In this document: piece after piece, positions 27,645 to 35,906 of the stretch | How the letters are laid out: each line of letters starts with the position of its first letter | How positions within the stretch are numbered: position 1 is the first letter of the stretch | NCBI RefSeq assembly: GCF_029893105.1 | Contig: NZ_JARXWG010000005.1 | Coordinates: 1 to 64,000 of the forward strand | Reading direction: 5' to 3' | Length of the DNA stretch: 64,000 nt | Source of the DNA: Parabacteroides sp. PF5-9 | GTDB taxonomy: Bacteria; Bacteroidota; Bacteroidia; Bacteroidales; Tannerellaceae | Position numbers and translations under genes: made by a program | Notes under the pieces: model-generated | The model's input: the letters and a program-made list of their open reading frames with translations, nothing else | What the model was told of the DNA's origin: nothing | Databases searched by the model: none

Positions 27645-28103
27645 ATGGATATAGGTATACTCAACTCAATCAGCTCCCGGCGGGAAGCACTCTGCGCGCA
27701 TTACAACCTGCCGGAAGATGCTGAGCGAAAAGTAGCGGAACTATTTGCCCGGATCGAACGGTTCGGGCAGACCTGCTGCGATCAGGCGGACTTTGAAAAG
27801 CAATTCCTTATTTCTGAACTGAACCAGATATATACGAATTTTTTTACGGAATTTGCGCCTTATGTAAAAACACCGGAAGGAACAATAACAGTGGAAGAGC
27901 AACAGCAACAAGCGGCTAACGAATTAGCAGAGTCGGTTGTGAAAAGCCAGGCGAAACGAACTGTCAAAAGCGCTTTTGTGCAGATGCTTCCCCGACCTCT
28001 TTACGACTGGTATATCTATGGCATATACAATATTCCGATACTGGGTCGCATCCTGGGAGCGAAGAATAATATTGAACAGATTAAGCGTTTAAAAAAGAAG
28101 TAG
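27645..28103 (+). CDS. unrecognised 152-residue protein, last gene of the secreted-protein operon
   Basis: The frame is open from 27606, but the ATG at 27645, 2 bases after the upstream stop, gives a sensible start (MDIGILNSISSRREAL). There is no signal peptide. The first 85 residues look helical and acidic, followed by Gln/Ala-rich sequence (EEQQQQAANELAESVV) and a short C-terminal hydrophobic patch (LYDWYIYGIYNIPILGRIL). I do not recognise the family. Its position suggests a cytoplasmic or membrane-associated partner of the secreted proteins. Its stop codon lies inside the shared terminator hairpin. Confidence 0.75.
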   Translation: MDIGILNSISSRREALCAHYNLPEDAERKVAELFARIERFGQTCCDQADFEKQFLISELNQIYTNFFTEFAPYVKTPEGTITVEEQQQQAANELAESVVKSQAKRTVKSAFVQMLPRPLYDWYIYGIYNIPILGRILGAKNNIEQIKRLKKK

Positions 28104-28125
28104 TCATAGTTTGACTACTTCTTTT
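28093..28125. terminator. bidirectional terminator overlapping both stop codons
   Basis: A perfect 14-bp stem, AAAAGAAGTAGTCA (28093-28106) with its complement at 28112-28125, closes a 5-nt loop. The plus-strand stop TAG (28101-28103) and the minus-strand stop TGA (28104-28106) are adjacent and both lie in the 5' arm. A and T runs flank the stem on both sides, so it can work in both directions. Confidence 0.88.
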
Positions 28126-28484
28126 AGGGTTTCCGGGATGACGAATTCAGCGCATTTTATCGATTCGAGCTTTTTACGTCCCAAATCAGTTAACGTAAAA
28201 TACATCTGACGTTTATCGTCTTTCCCGACAATACGCTTGATAAGCTTTTTCTTTTCAACCGACTTTATAACCTTCGATGTGTTCGAGTTGCTTAGTCCCA
28301 GAACTCCTGCCAGTTCGTTTGAAGAATATCTCTGATCGTTGAGCGAGCATAATAACATCCCTTCGTTCAGGCCCAGGTCGTATGATTGTTGGAAGTTTAA
28401 TTCAAATTCATAAATGGCCCTGTACACATCCCTGATCTGACAAAGGGTATTGACTTGTGAATTGTTCATATTGTCTGCCATCAT
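28104..28484 (-). CDS. MarR-family transcriptional regulator
   Basis: A 126-residue winged-helix protein: LNDQRYSSNELAGVLGLSNS and NTSKVIKSVEKKKLIKRIVG form the HTH and recognition helix, and DDKRQMYFTLTDLGRKKL the wing. It is the last gene of the leftward redox cluster, 20 bp after the thioredoxin gene. A 16-bp palindrome AGTATAA-GT-TTATACT (28485-28500) abuts its start codon and is a good autoregulatory site. It could control the efflux/redox locus in response to an electrophile or oxidant (inference). Confidence 0.88.
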   Translation of the reverse strand: MMADNMNNSQVNTLCQIRDVYRAIYEFELNFQQSYDLGLNEGMLLCSLNDQRYSSNELAGVLGLSNSNTSKVIKSVEKKKLIKRIVGKDDKRQMYFTLTDLGRKKLESIKCAEFVIPETLKEVVKL

Positions 28485-28500
28485 AGTATAAGTTTATACT
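28485..28500. promoter_or_regulatory. palindrome at the MarR start, probable autoregulatory operator
   Basis: AGTATAA (28485-28491), GT, TTATACT (28494-28500) form a perfect inverted repeat of MarR-site size. It directly abuts the start codon of the marR-type gene and lies in the 20-bp gap after the thioredoxin stop. Confidence 0.5.
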
Positions 28501-28504
28501 TTTA

Positions 28505-28975
28505 TTACTCTTTTAATAAGACGTTATCGATCGCCTCTTTCAACTGCTGCTTAGGTAATGCGCCTGCAGCCATCTGAGGCTGTCCGTTCATCGGAATAAA
28601 CAACAACGACGGAATACTTCTTATCCCAAAGACAGTAGCGAGTTCGGATTCTGTTTCCGTATTGACTTTATAAATATAGATACGATCGCCATATTCTGCG
28701 GCCAGTTCTTCCAATATCGGAGCTATCGCTTTACATGGGCCACACCAGTCTGCATAAAAATCGATCAATGCCGGTTTGTCCCCTAAATACTGCCACTCGG
28801 AATTGGTCTCAAAATTAGCAACTTTTGATAAGAAATCTGCTTTTGTTAATTGTAATGTTTTCATTTTATTCTCTTTTTTAGTTATTTCTTTCATTTGATT
28901 TTTTGCTTCTGTCTTGTTTGTACAAGAGATTAACCATAGCGCTATTAGCGGGATGAATAAGACGATCTGTTTCAT
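28505..28975 (-). CDS. thioredoxin-fold lipoprotein
   Basis: A 156-residue protein with a lipoprotein signal (lipobox LISC, Cys18), a Lys/Glu-rich linker and a thioredoxin domain with the classic W-C-G-P-C active site (77-81) and the cis-proline segment GIRSIPSLL. The membrane-anchored, exported form suggests a periplasmic disulfide or persulfide reductant. An internal Met at residue 38 would give a cytosolic thioredoxin of normal length, so dual starts are possible. Between rhodanese and MarR genes in one operon. Confidence 0.9.
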   Translation of the reverse strand: MKQIVLFIPLIALWLISCTNKTEAKNQMKEITKKENKMKTLQLTKADFLSKVANFETNSEWQYLGDKPALIDFYADWCGPCKAIAPILEELAAEYGDRIYIYKVNTETESELATVFGIRSIPSLLFIPMNGQPQMAAGALPKQQLKEAIDNVLLKE

Positions 28976-28981
28976 TTTTCT

Positions 28982-29284
28982 TTATTTAAAATTAGACCAG
29001 CTTCCGCCATTGTATACCTCCAGAAATCCATTTGATCTTAAAAGAGCAACCGCACCACGACTGCGCATACCACTGACACATACAGCAATAATCGGTCTGT
29101 CTTTCTCCAATTTGGATAGATTCGTATTCAAACGATCCAAAGGGATATTCAGGGAATTTACTACTGCTCCTTGCTGATACTCTTCTTCTGTGCGAACATC
29201 CAGAAGTATCGCTCCGTTCTCTAATAATGTTTTGTAATCGGCCTTCTCCTCTAATCCGAACAGCCTACTGATAAATCCTGCCAT
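28982..29284 (-). CDS. single-domain rhodanese-like sulfurtransferase
   Basis: A 100-residue rhodanese domain with the catalytic loop CVSGMRS (Cys69) and LLDVRTEEEY near the N-terminus. The family moves sulfane sulfur from donors such as thiosulfate or persulfides to thiols. It lies 6 bases upstream of the thioredoxin gene and 12 bases downstream of the DUF6132 gene, so it is tightly cotranscribed. No signal peptide is seen. Confidence 0.92.
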   Translation of the reverse strand: MAGFISRLFGLEEKADYKTLLENGAILLDVRTEEEYQQGAVVNSLNIPLDRLNTNLSKLEKDRPIIAVCVSGMRSRGAVALLRSNGFLEVYNGGSWSNFK

Positions 29285-29296
29285 AATGTTTTTTTA

Positions 29297-29500
29297 TTAT
29301 TGTTCTTTTACTTTATCTCTTTTAAATATTCCGCCTAATAAACCGCCCATCACGACTCCATACAATGTACTCATGGTAGGCGACGAAGTTATGGGGCAAG
29401 TTCCGGTATTGCATCCGATGTACCTCCAATAGAGATATCCACCTACAGCCCCCAATAGAGCCCCTAAAAGATACGTCCAATTGTTTTTTATACGATTCAC
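29297..29500 (-). CDS. small membrane protein, DUF6132-like
   Basis: A 67-residue protein with two hydrophobic Gly-rich helices (about 8-25 and 46-60) separated by a conserved-looking CNTGTCPITSSP loop. This pattern fits the DUF6132 family of Bacteroidetes, found with rhodanese genes. The two cysteines would face the periplasm and might carry or sense sulfur (inference). First gene of the leftward redox operon; the divergent operator region lies just upstream. Confidence 0.75.
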   Translation of the reverse strand: MNRIKNNWTYLLGALLGAVGGYLYWRYIGCNTGTCPITSSPTMSTLYGVVMGGLLGGIFKRDKVKEQ

Positions 29501-29542
29501 ACTTCCTTATTTTGAGGTTTCAGCTGCAAAGATATTAATTTA

Positions 29543-29718
29543 TTTCTAACGGAAACCATTTCTTTGAGAAATAATTTTACAAAAGTGCATATTTGCTGAA
29601 AACAAACCAATTATAACACATATTCCAACTAAAACAATACTTATTAAATATATTTTCCTCAGGAAACTTGTTTCTTTGGAATATATTGTTTTCCTTTGCA
29701 TCATATTTCCAATGGAAA
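29543..29718. promoter_or_regulatory. cluster of TTTCY-N3-RGAAA palindromes in the divergent promoter region
   Basis: Four 13-bp sites fit one inverted-repeat pattern: TTTCTAACGGAAA (29543-29555), TTTCTTTGAGAAA (29559-29571), TTTCCTCAGGAAA (29654-29666) and TTTCCAATGGAAA (29706-29718). A degenerate fifth, TTTCTTTGGAATA, lies at 29671-29683. Two sit on the side of the DUF6132 operon and three on the side of the efflux operon. They are probable operators of one regulator controlling both directions. Confidence 0.65.
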
Positions 29719-29760
29719 CTAAATGGAATATCTAATAAATTAAGAATAGAATAGAGCAAA

Positions 29761-31074
29761 ATGAAAAGGACAACTATTATTACATTAAGCGCAATATGGC
29801 TTAATCTCTCGGTTCAGGCGCAAAACAATCAATACATTACGGCAGATCAGGCGGTAAGTATGGCGATCGAGAATAACAGCCATATAAAGATGTCGGATAT
29901 GGATCGGAAAATCGCCAACGCCGACTTTCATCAGACAGATGCGATTTTTCTGCCCCAGATTACATTGGGATATACGGCATTGACAACGAATAATCCGTTG
30001 AATGCTTTTGGTTTCCTATTACAGCAAGAATCGGTTACGACGATGGATTTTGATCCTGCAAAATTGAACCATCCGGGTGCTACACAAAACTACGGCACTC
30101 AGGCCGAGGCAAAACTACCTCTTTTGAATCTGGATATGATTTACGCCCGTAAGGGAGCCCGGGCGCAGGAAGAGATGTACAAATACAAAGCTGAACGAAC
30201 AAAAGAGTACATCGAGTTCGAAGTGCGAAAAGCATATACGGGATTGCAAATGGCTTATCAGGCACGGGAGATCCTCCGGAAATCGTTCGAAGATGTGAAG
30301 CAGATACACCGTTCAGTGACGAATTTTCACGATCAAGGTTTGATACAGAAATCGGATGTATTGAACGCTCAGGTTCAAGTCAACACCATTGAAAGCGCTT
30401 TGGCCAGAGCTGAAAGCAATATACATAACGCCTCTAATGGACTTCGTCTGTTGATGGGGTTGGCTATAAGTGATGAAGTATATACGGCTGATTCATTAAT
30501 ACAGAAAAAGGAAATATATCCCGAAACGACTCTTTCGCTGTTCCGCTCAGATATTATGGCGCTACAGAAAGCCGTAGATGCAACAGATATGATGGTGAAA
30601 TCTTCCCGGATGACCTTTCTTCCACGCATTAATGCCTTTGGTTCGTACAACTTGAATGACTCCAAAGCTTTTAAGTTCAGAAACGATTCGTACCTGGCCG
30701 GCATCAACCTGAGTTGGGATATCTTCTCGGGCAACCGCAACCGGAGTAAAATGAAGTCGGCACAATACCAAAAAGGTCGAATGCAGGAAGAACTGAATCT
30801 GCATATTAAAAAAGAACAACTCGAATTGGACAAGGCCAGACGCGATTTGAACGACTCGCAAACAGAAATCGACAAACAACAGATAAGCGTTGAACAGGCG
30901 GAAGAAGCTTTGCGTATTCTGGCTGATCGCCACAACGAAGGTTTGGCAAGCACCACCGATCTATTGATGGCGCAAGCTCAGTTCTCTCAACAGAAACTTT
31001 TGCTTTCACAAGCCATTATGTCCTATAACGTTATAGAGGCATACCTCCATTTTTTATCGACAACTAAGAACTAA
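29761..31074 (+). CDS. TolC-family outer membrane efflux protein
   Basis: A 437-residue outer membrane channel with a signal peptide (about 1-20, SVQAQ) and the two OEP repeats. The typical ITADQAVSMAIENNSHIKM segment opens the first repeat, and RHNEGLASTTDLLMAQAQF closes the second. First gene of the second tripartite RND operon, divergent from the redox operon and sharing its operator region. It is not closely similar to the channel at 2264. Confidence 0.93.
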   Translation: MKRTTIITLSAIWLNLSVQAQNNQYITADQAVSMAIENNSHIKMSDMDRKIANADFHQTDAIFLPQITLGYTALTTNNPLNAFGFLLQQESVTTMDFDPAKLNHPGATQNYGTQAEAKLPLLNLDMIYARKGARAQEEMYKYKAERTKEYIEFEVRKAYTGLQMAYQAREILRKSFEDVKQIHRSVTNFHDQGLIQKSDVLNAQVQVNTIESALARAESNIHNASNGLRLLMGLAISDEVYTADSLIQKKEIYPETTLSLFRSDIMALQKAVDATDMMVKSSRMTFLPRINAFGSYNLNDSKAFKFRNDSYLAGINLSWDIFSGNRNRSKMKSAQYQKGRMQEELNLHIKKEQLELDKARRDLNDSQTEIDKQQISVEQAEEALRILADRHNEGLASTTDLLMAQAQFSQQKLLLSQAIMSYNVIEAYLHFLSTTKN

Positions 31075-31090
31075 ATAAAAATAGACAGAT

Positions 31091-32173
31091 ATGAAGATTT
31101 CAAGAAACGCAGTTTTAGGTATTGTAGCAATATCCTTGTTTTATGCCTGTTCATCGGCCGATGAACAAAAAGAGAAAGGCCAGGCGGTCGTAAATGTAGA
31201 AGCCTACTATCCGACACAGTCGACAAACAACGGTTTCTACCTGAGTGGCGAGATCACTGCCCGGCAAACAGCTGCCATCAGCACACGCATGATGGGCTAC
31301 ATTAATAAGATACACATCAAACCCGGTGATAAAGTTTCAGCAGGACAGTTATTGGTTTCGATCAGTAGCGATGAGGTACAAGCCAAAAAGGCACAGGTAC
31401 AGGCCATGATTACCGAAGCCGAAGCCGCGGCTAAAAATGCCGAACGCGACTACGAACGCTTCCAAACATTACGCGCGCAAAACAGCGTATCGGACAAAGA
31501 ATTGGAAAACGTAACCTTACAACATACGTCTATGCAGGCCAAGGTTCAGATGATGCATCAACAGATGAATGAAGTAAATGCAATGTTGGCCTATACAGAT
31601 ATCCGTGCACCATTTTCAGGAACAATTACCCAAAAACTGATGGACGAAGGTAGTATGGCCAATCCGGGAATGCCTATCCTGATGATGGAGCAAAGTGGCG
31701 AACTACAGATCGTAGCGTCGGTACCTGAAAATTACATCCCATACGTGAAAGTCGGAGATGCGGCTCAGATAGAAATCAAGTCGTTAGGTACAACTATTTC
31801 CGGAAAGGTGTCGGAACTTAGCCCTTCCGCCTACCGCACAGGAGGACAGTATGCCATAAAGCTGGCTATCGACACCAAAGACAAGGCAAATATCCATTCG
31901 GGCATGTATGTGAATATACTTATCCCCAATAAGGTTAAAGAGGATACTGCTTCAAAGATACTGATCGATAAAAAATCTCTTGTATACCGCGATCAGCTTA
32001 CGGGAGTCTATGTCGTAGACGACCGTAGTGAAGCGAACTTGCGCTGGGTTCGGCTGGGCAAAACAAATGGGAATCAGATAGAAGTACTTTCGGGTTTAAA
32101 TGCCAATGACAAGGTAGTATTAAGCGCTGATAGTAAGTTGTATAACGGAGTAAAAGTATCAGCATCTAAATAA
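31091..32173 (+). CDS. RND efflux periplasmic adaptor lipoprotein
   Basis: A 360-residue MFP subunit with lipobox FYACS (Cys about 20), biotinyl-lipoyl-like halves (INKIHIKPGDKVSAGQLLVS ... IRAPFSGTITQKLMDEG) flanking an alpha-hairpin, and beta-barrel and C-terminal domains. It joins the channel at 29761 to the pump at 32182. The gaps are 16 and 8 bases, so the three genes are one transcript. Confidence 0.93.
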   Translation: MKISRNAVLGIVAISLFYACSSADEQKEKGQAVVNVEAYYPTQSTNNGFYLSGEITARQTAAISTRMMGYINKIHIKPGDKVSAGQLLVSISSDEVQAKKAQVQAMITEAEAAAKNAERDYERFQTLRAQNSVSDKELENVTLQHTSMQAKVQMMHQQMNEVNAMLAYTDIRAPFSGTITQKLMDEGSMANPGMPILMMEQSGELQIVASVPENYIPYVKVGDAAQIEIKSLGTTISGKVSELSPSAYRTGGQYAIKLAIDTKDKANIHSGMYVNILIPNKVKEDTASKILIDKKSLVYRDQLTGVYVVDDRSEANLRWVRLGKTNGNQIEVLSGLNANDKVVLSADSKLYNGVKVSASK

Positions 32174-32181
32174 AAGGAGTT

Positions 32182-35100
32182 ATGGAAAACGGAATTTCAG
32201 GAAAAATAGCCAAGGCATTCCTTCAATCGAAACTGAGTGTTTTGCTCTTTATCGCTTTTATGCTCTTGGGGCTGTTCAGTATATATCTGATCCCGCGTGA
32301 GGAAGAACCGCAGATCGATGTTCCGATGGCGGATATTATGGTGGGTTACCCCGGTGCGACACCACAGGAGGTAGAATCGAGAATCATGCAACCGCTTGAA
32401 AAGGTGGTCTCTAATATCAAAGGGGTCGAACATATCTATTCGACTTCCATGAGCGATATGGGAATGTTTACCGTACAATTTTATGTAGGCGAAGACGTGG
32501 AACGCTCGTTGGTAAAACTTTACAACGAGATCATGAAGAACATGGATCGTATGCCGGAAGGAGCCACTATGCCGCTGGTAAAATCGCGGGCCATAGACGA
32601 TGTCCCTGCATTGGCATATACGCTCTGGAGTGAAGAGATGGGCGATTACCAATTGCGCCAGGTAGCCGAAGTGGTGGGTGATGAGATAAAGAAGATACCC
32701 GACGTCGCTCAGGTCAATATTGTCGGTGGACAGAGCCGCGAAGTAAAAGTCATGCTCGACAAGGACAAAATGGCACAAAGTAGACTCGATTTTGGGGCGA
32801 TCACCCAGGCTTTGCAGGCAAACAACGCGCAGATGCAGAGCGGTAATATCATAACCGGTGACCAGGTTTACTCGGTACAGACCGGTAACTTCTTTGCCGA
32901 CGTGGAAGAGGTAAAACATCTGATCGTAGGAACGAACGACAATCAGCCCGTATATCTTTATCAAATCGCCGAAGTAGAAGACGGCCCCGAATTGCCTAAA
33001 CAATATGTTTCGTTTGGTTATGGTGCCGCAGCGAAAGAGAAAAAGGATATTATGCCCGATGATTACTCGGCAGTAACTATTTCGATAGCCAAGAAGAAAG
33101 GAGCCGACGCTATGCAGTTGGCGGAAATAGTAAGCGACAAAGTAGAACATTTAAAGAAAGAGGTGATCACCAATGATGTATATGTGGAAGTAACCCGTAA
33201 TTATGGAGAAACGGCTTCCGATAAAGTATTCGAACTATTGTCGCATCTTTCGATCGCAATCGTCATCGTCACCCTGTTTGTGATGCTGGCGATGGGTTGG
33301 CGCGGCGGATTGGTCGTATTCCTTTCCGTACCGGTGACCTTCGCTCTGACGTTGTTTGCCTATTACTTCCTGGGATATACCCTCAACCGTATAACCTTGT
33401 TTGCGTTGGTATTTGTAACAGGCATTGTGACCGACGACTCCATTGTGATTGCCGAGAATATGCACCGCCATTTCAAGATGAAGAAACTGCCACCATTGCA
33501 AGCAGCCCTGTATGCGATTAATGAGGTGGGTAATCCGACTATCCTGGCAACACTTACCGTGATTGCCGCTGTACTGCCTATGGCTTTTGTTTCTGGAATG
33601 ATGGGACCTTATATGAGCCCGATGCCTATTGGTGCATCTATCGCGATGACTTTCTCGTTAATTATTGCATTGACACTCACTCCTTATTTCGGTTATCTAT
33701 TTCTTCGCCATAAAGAGAAAAAGGGAGAGAGAAAAGGAGAGATACAGGAAGAGAAAGATTCCGACCTGCGTGAAACAAAGATGTACCGGCTGTACGCCAA
33801 GACCATTACTCCATTTTTGGAAAACAGAAAATACCGTTGGGGCTTTATGATTGGGTTGACCGTGATTCTATTTGCGACCTTCTCATTGTTCTACACCAAA
33901 GCGGTTCCCGTGAAGATGCTTCCTTTCGACAATAAGAACGAGTTTCAGGTAGTTATCGATATGCCCGAAGGTACGACTTTGGAACGCACGGCAGCTGTCA
34001 CTAAAGAATTGGCGGTGTATCTGAGCCGGAACGCGATGGTAACGAATTACCAGACCTATGTAGGCACTTCGGCTCCGATCAGTTTCAATGGATTAGTTCG
34101 CCATTACGATATGCGTAAGGGGGATAATGTAGCCGATATACAGGTCAATCTGATAGGCAAAGGAGAGCGTAGCGAACAGAGTCACGATATAGCCTCTTCC
34201 GTGCGTGCCGATTTACAAGCTATCGCGAAGAGATACAACGCCAACGTAAAGGTGGTAGAAGTGCCTCCCGGTCCTCCGGTGATGTCGACTATCGTCGCCG
34301 AAATCTACGGCCCGGATTATGAACAACAGATCGATGTTGCCCGTCAGGTAAAGGATATTCTGGCGACAACCGACAACGTAGCTGATGTCGATTGGTCGGT
34401 AGAGGATACACAAATCGAATACAAATTCGAAGTCGATAAAGACAAGGCCATGCGGTTGGGGATCCCCAACGCACAAATCGCTCAGAACCTGCGTGCCGCA
34501 TTGTCGGGTATGTCCGTGGGGGTATTGCACCTCCCTGCTTCCGTCCAACAGGTTGGGATTGTACTTCAATTGCCCGAAATAGAAAAAGCAAGCCTCGAAG
34601 AGGTATTAAATCTGAAAGTCGTCAATCAACAGGGAATGGCTATTCCAATCAGCGATCTGGTAACAGTAACCCAGGGCGAAAAGGCAAAAAGTATCCAGCG
34701 TAAAGATCAGAAACGGGTGGTCTTTGTGTTGACCGAAGTGGCCGGAGACTTAGAAAGTCCGATCTATCCGATCACCACCGTATCAGATAGGTTGTCCGAG
34801 ATAAAGCTACCCGAAGGATATACGCTGTCGGAAGAATACAGCGAACAACCCCGATACGAAGATAATTTCGCCCTGAAATGGGATGGTGAATGGCAGATTA
34901 CTTACGAAGTCTTCCGCGACCTGGGTTTAGCTTTTATGCTGGTATTAATAATTATATACACCTTGATTGTAGGCTGGTTCCAGAACTTTATCACACCGCT
35001 GGTTCAGTTGGCCGCCATACCGCTCTCCCTGATCGGGATTATTCTTGGACATTGGATCTTTGGTGCTTATTTCAGTGCCCCTTCGATGATCGGGTTTATT

Positions 35101-35394
35101 GCCCTGGCCGGCATTATGGTACGCAACTCCGTGTTGTTGATCGACTTCATCGACATCCGTCTCAAAGATGGTGTCCCATTGAAACAGGCGGTGATCGAAT
35201 CGGGAGCCGTGCGTACAACCCCTATTATATTGACCGCCGGAGGTGTGGTATTGGGAGCGATTGTTATGTTATTCGATCCGATCTTCCAAGGCCTGGCTAT
35301 CTCTCTGTTGGGTGGAACGATCACTTCTACTGTACTGACATTAATTGTCGTACCTCTATTATATTTCAAGATGTTAAAGAAAAAAGTGAACTAA
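32182..35394 (+). CDS. RND efflux pump, inner membrane subunit
   Basis: A 1070-residue AcrB-fold transporter. TM4 has the acidic pair (FVTGIVTDDSIVIAENM, about 410-425). At the place of the AcrB TM10 lysine there is arginine (GIMVRNSVLLIDF), a variant typical of this subgroup rather than damage. A charged cytoplasmic insert (about 513-535, KEKKGERKGEIQEEKDSD) follows TM6. Sequence type is nearer to Bacteroidetes pumps linked with rhodanese and DUF2892 genes than to classical multidrug pumps. The substrate is unknown; the context suggests sulfur or redox-active compounds (inference). Confidence 0.94.
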   Translation: MENGISGKIAKAFLQSKLSVLLFIAFMLLGLFSIYLIPREEEPQIDVPMADIMVGYPGATPQEVESRIMQPLEKVVSNIKGVEHIYSTSMSDMGMFTVQFYVGEDVERSLVKLYNEIMKNMDRMPEGATMPLVKSRAIDDVPALAYTLWSEEMGDYQLRQVAEVVGDEIKKIPDVAQVNIVGGQSREVKVMLDKDKMAQSRLDFGAITQALQANNAQMQSGNIITGDQVYSVQTGNFFADVEEVKHLIVGTNDNQPVYLYQIAEVEDGPELPKQYVSFGYGAAAKEKKDIMPDDYSAVTISIAKKKGADAMQLAEIVSDKVEHLKKEVITNDVYVEVTRNYGETASDKVFELLSHLSIAIVIVTLFVMLAMGWRGGLVVFLSVPVTFALTLFAYYFLGYTLNRITLFALVFVTGIVTDDSIVIAENMHRHFKMKKLPPLQAALYAINEVGNPTILATLTVIAAVLPMAFVSGMMGPYMSPMPIGASIAMTFSLIIALTLTPYFGYLFLRHKEKKGERKGEIQEEKDSDLRETKMYRLYAKTITPFLENRKYRWGFMIGLTVILFATFSLFYTKAVPVKMLPFDNKNEFQVVIDMPEGTTLERTAAVTKELAVYLSRNAMVTNYQTYVGTSAPISFNGLVRHYDMRKGDNVADIQVNLIGKGERSEQSHDIASSVRADLQAIAKRYNANVKVVEVPPGPPVMSTIVAEIYGPDYEQQIDVARQVKDILATTDNVADVDWSVEDTQIEYKFEVDKDKAMRLGIPNAQIAQNLRAALSGMSVGVLHLPASVQQVGIVLQLPEIEKASLEEVLNLKVVNQQGMAIPISDLVTVTQGEKAKSIQRKDQKRVVFVLTEVAGDLESPIYPITTVSDRLSEIKLPEGYTLSEEYSEQPRYEDNFALKWDGEWQITYEVFRDLGLAFMLVLIIIYTLIVGWFQNFITPLVQLAAIPLSLIGIILGHWIFGAYFSAPSMIGFIALAGIMVRNSVLLIDFIDIRLKDGVPLKQAVIESGAVRTTPIILTAGGVVLGAIVMLFDPIFQGLAISLLGGTITSTVLTLIVVPLLYFKMLKKKVN

Positions 35395-35396
35395 TT

Positions 35397-35708
35397 ATGA
35401 AACTACTGATCGTATTAAGTATCAAAGAACACCAGGAGCGGGTTGCCAGCCTGCTCCAGGATGCCGGAGTGAAACGTTTTAGCGTAACCGACATCGTTGG
35501 TTATAAACGGAAAAAGGAAAATCTGGGCTGGTTTGCCATCAATTCCAATGCGGCGAAGACAAACTCCATTATGCTCTTCAGCTTTCTTGAAAAAGAGATC
35601 GCCGATAAAGCCCTTGCGGAGATCGATAGCTGCAATCTGGAAACGGAGAACCCTTTCCCGGTACATGCCTTTATTCTTGATGTTGAAAACTTCTCTAAAT
35701 TATTCTGA
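35397..35708 (+). CDS. PII-like small protein linked to the RND pump
   Basis: A 103-residue protein that starts 2 bases after the pump stop. MKLLIVLSIKEHQERVASLL, VTDIVGYKRKKEN and VHAFILDVENF show the beta-alpha-beta pattern of the PII/CutA fold. It is the counterpart of the protein at 7958, although direct identity between the two is low. Its place right after the pump gene and before DUF2892 suggests it senses a ligand relevant to transport and acts on the pump or its adaptor (inference). Confidence 0.72.
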   Translation: MKLLIVLSIKEHQERVASLLQDAGVKRFSVTDIVGYKRKKENLGWFAINSNAAKTNSIMLFSFLEKEIADKALAEIDSCNLETENPFPVHAFILDVENFSKLF

Positions 35709-35710
35709 TT

Positions 35711-35896
35711 ATGAAACGTGAATATATTATCCGCATAGTTGCCGGTACCATGGTATTGGCCGGTATTTCCCTGGCTTATTTTGTCTCCATCGGGTGGCTG
35801 TTACTGCCTGCCTTTGTGGGGGTGAACCTTATACAATCGTCGTTTACCGGGTTTTGCCCCTTGGAGATGATACTCGATAAATTGAATATTAAATAG
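35711..35896 (+). CDS. DUF2892 / YgaP-type inner membrane protein
   Basis: A 61-residue protein with two membrane helices (about 7-27 and 30-45) and the closing GFCPLEMILDKLNIK, where the CP pair is typical of DUF2892. In many bacteria this domain is fused or adjacent to rhodanese, as in YgaP, and here a rhodanese gene lies in the divergent operon. That links the efflux operon to sulfur handling. It starts 2 bases after the PII-like stop. Confidence 0.85.
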   Translation: MKREYIIRIVAGTMVLAGISLAYFVSIGWLLLPAFVGVNLIQSSFTGFCPLEMILDKLNIK

Positions 35897-35906
35897 TAAT
35901 CCAATT

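Noticed and set aside
34890-35708. 272-codon frame overlapping the RND pump 3' end
   Set aside because: Only its last 103 codons, from the ATG at 35397, are real (PII-like gene); the earlier part is a shadow of the pump gene.
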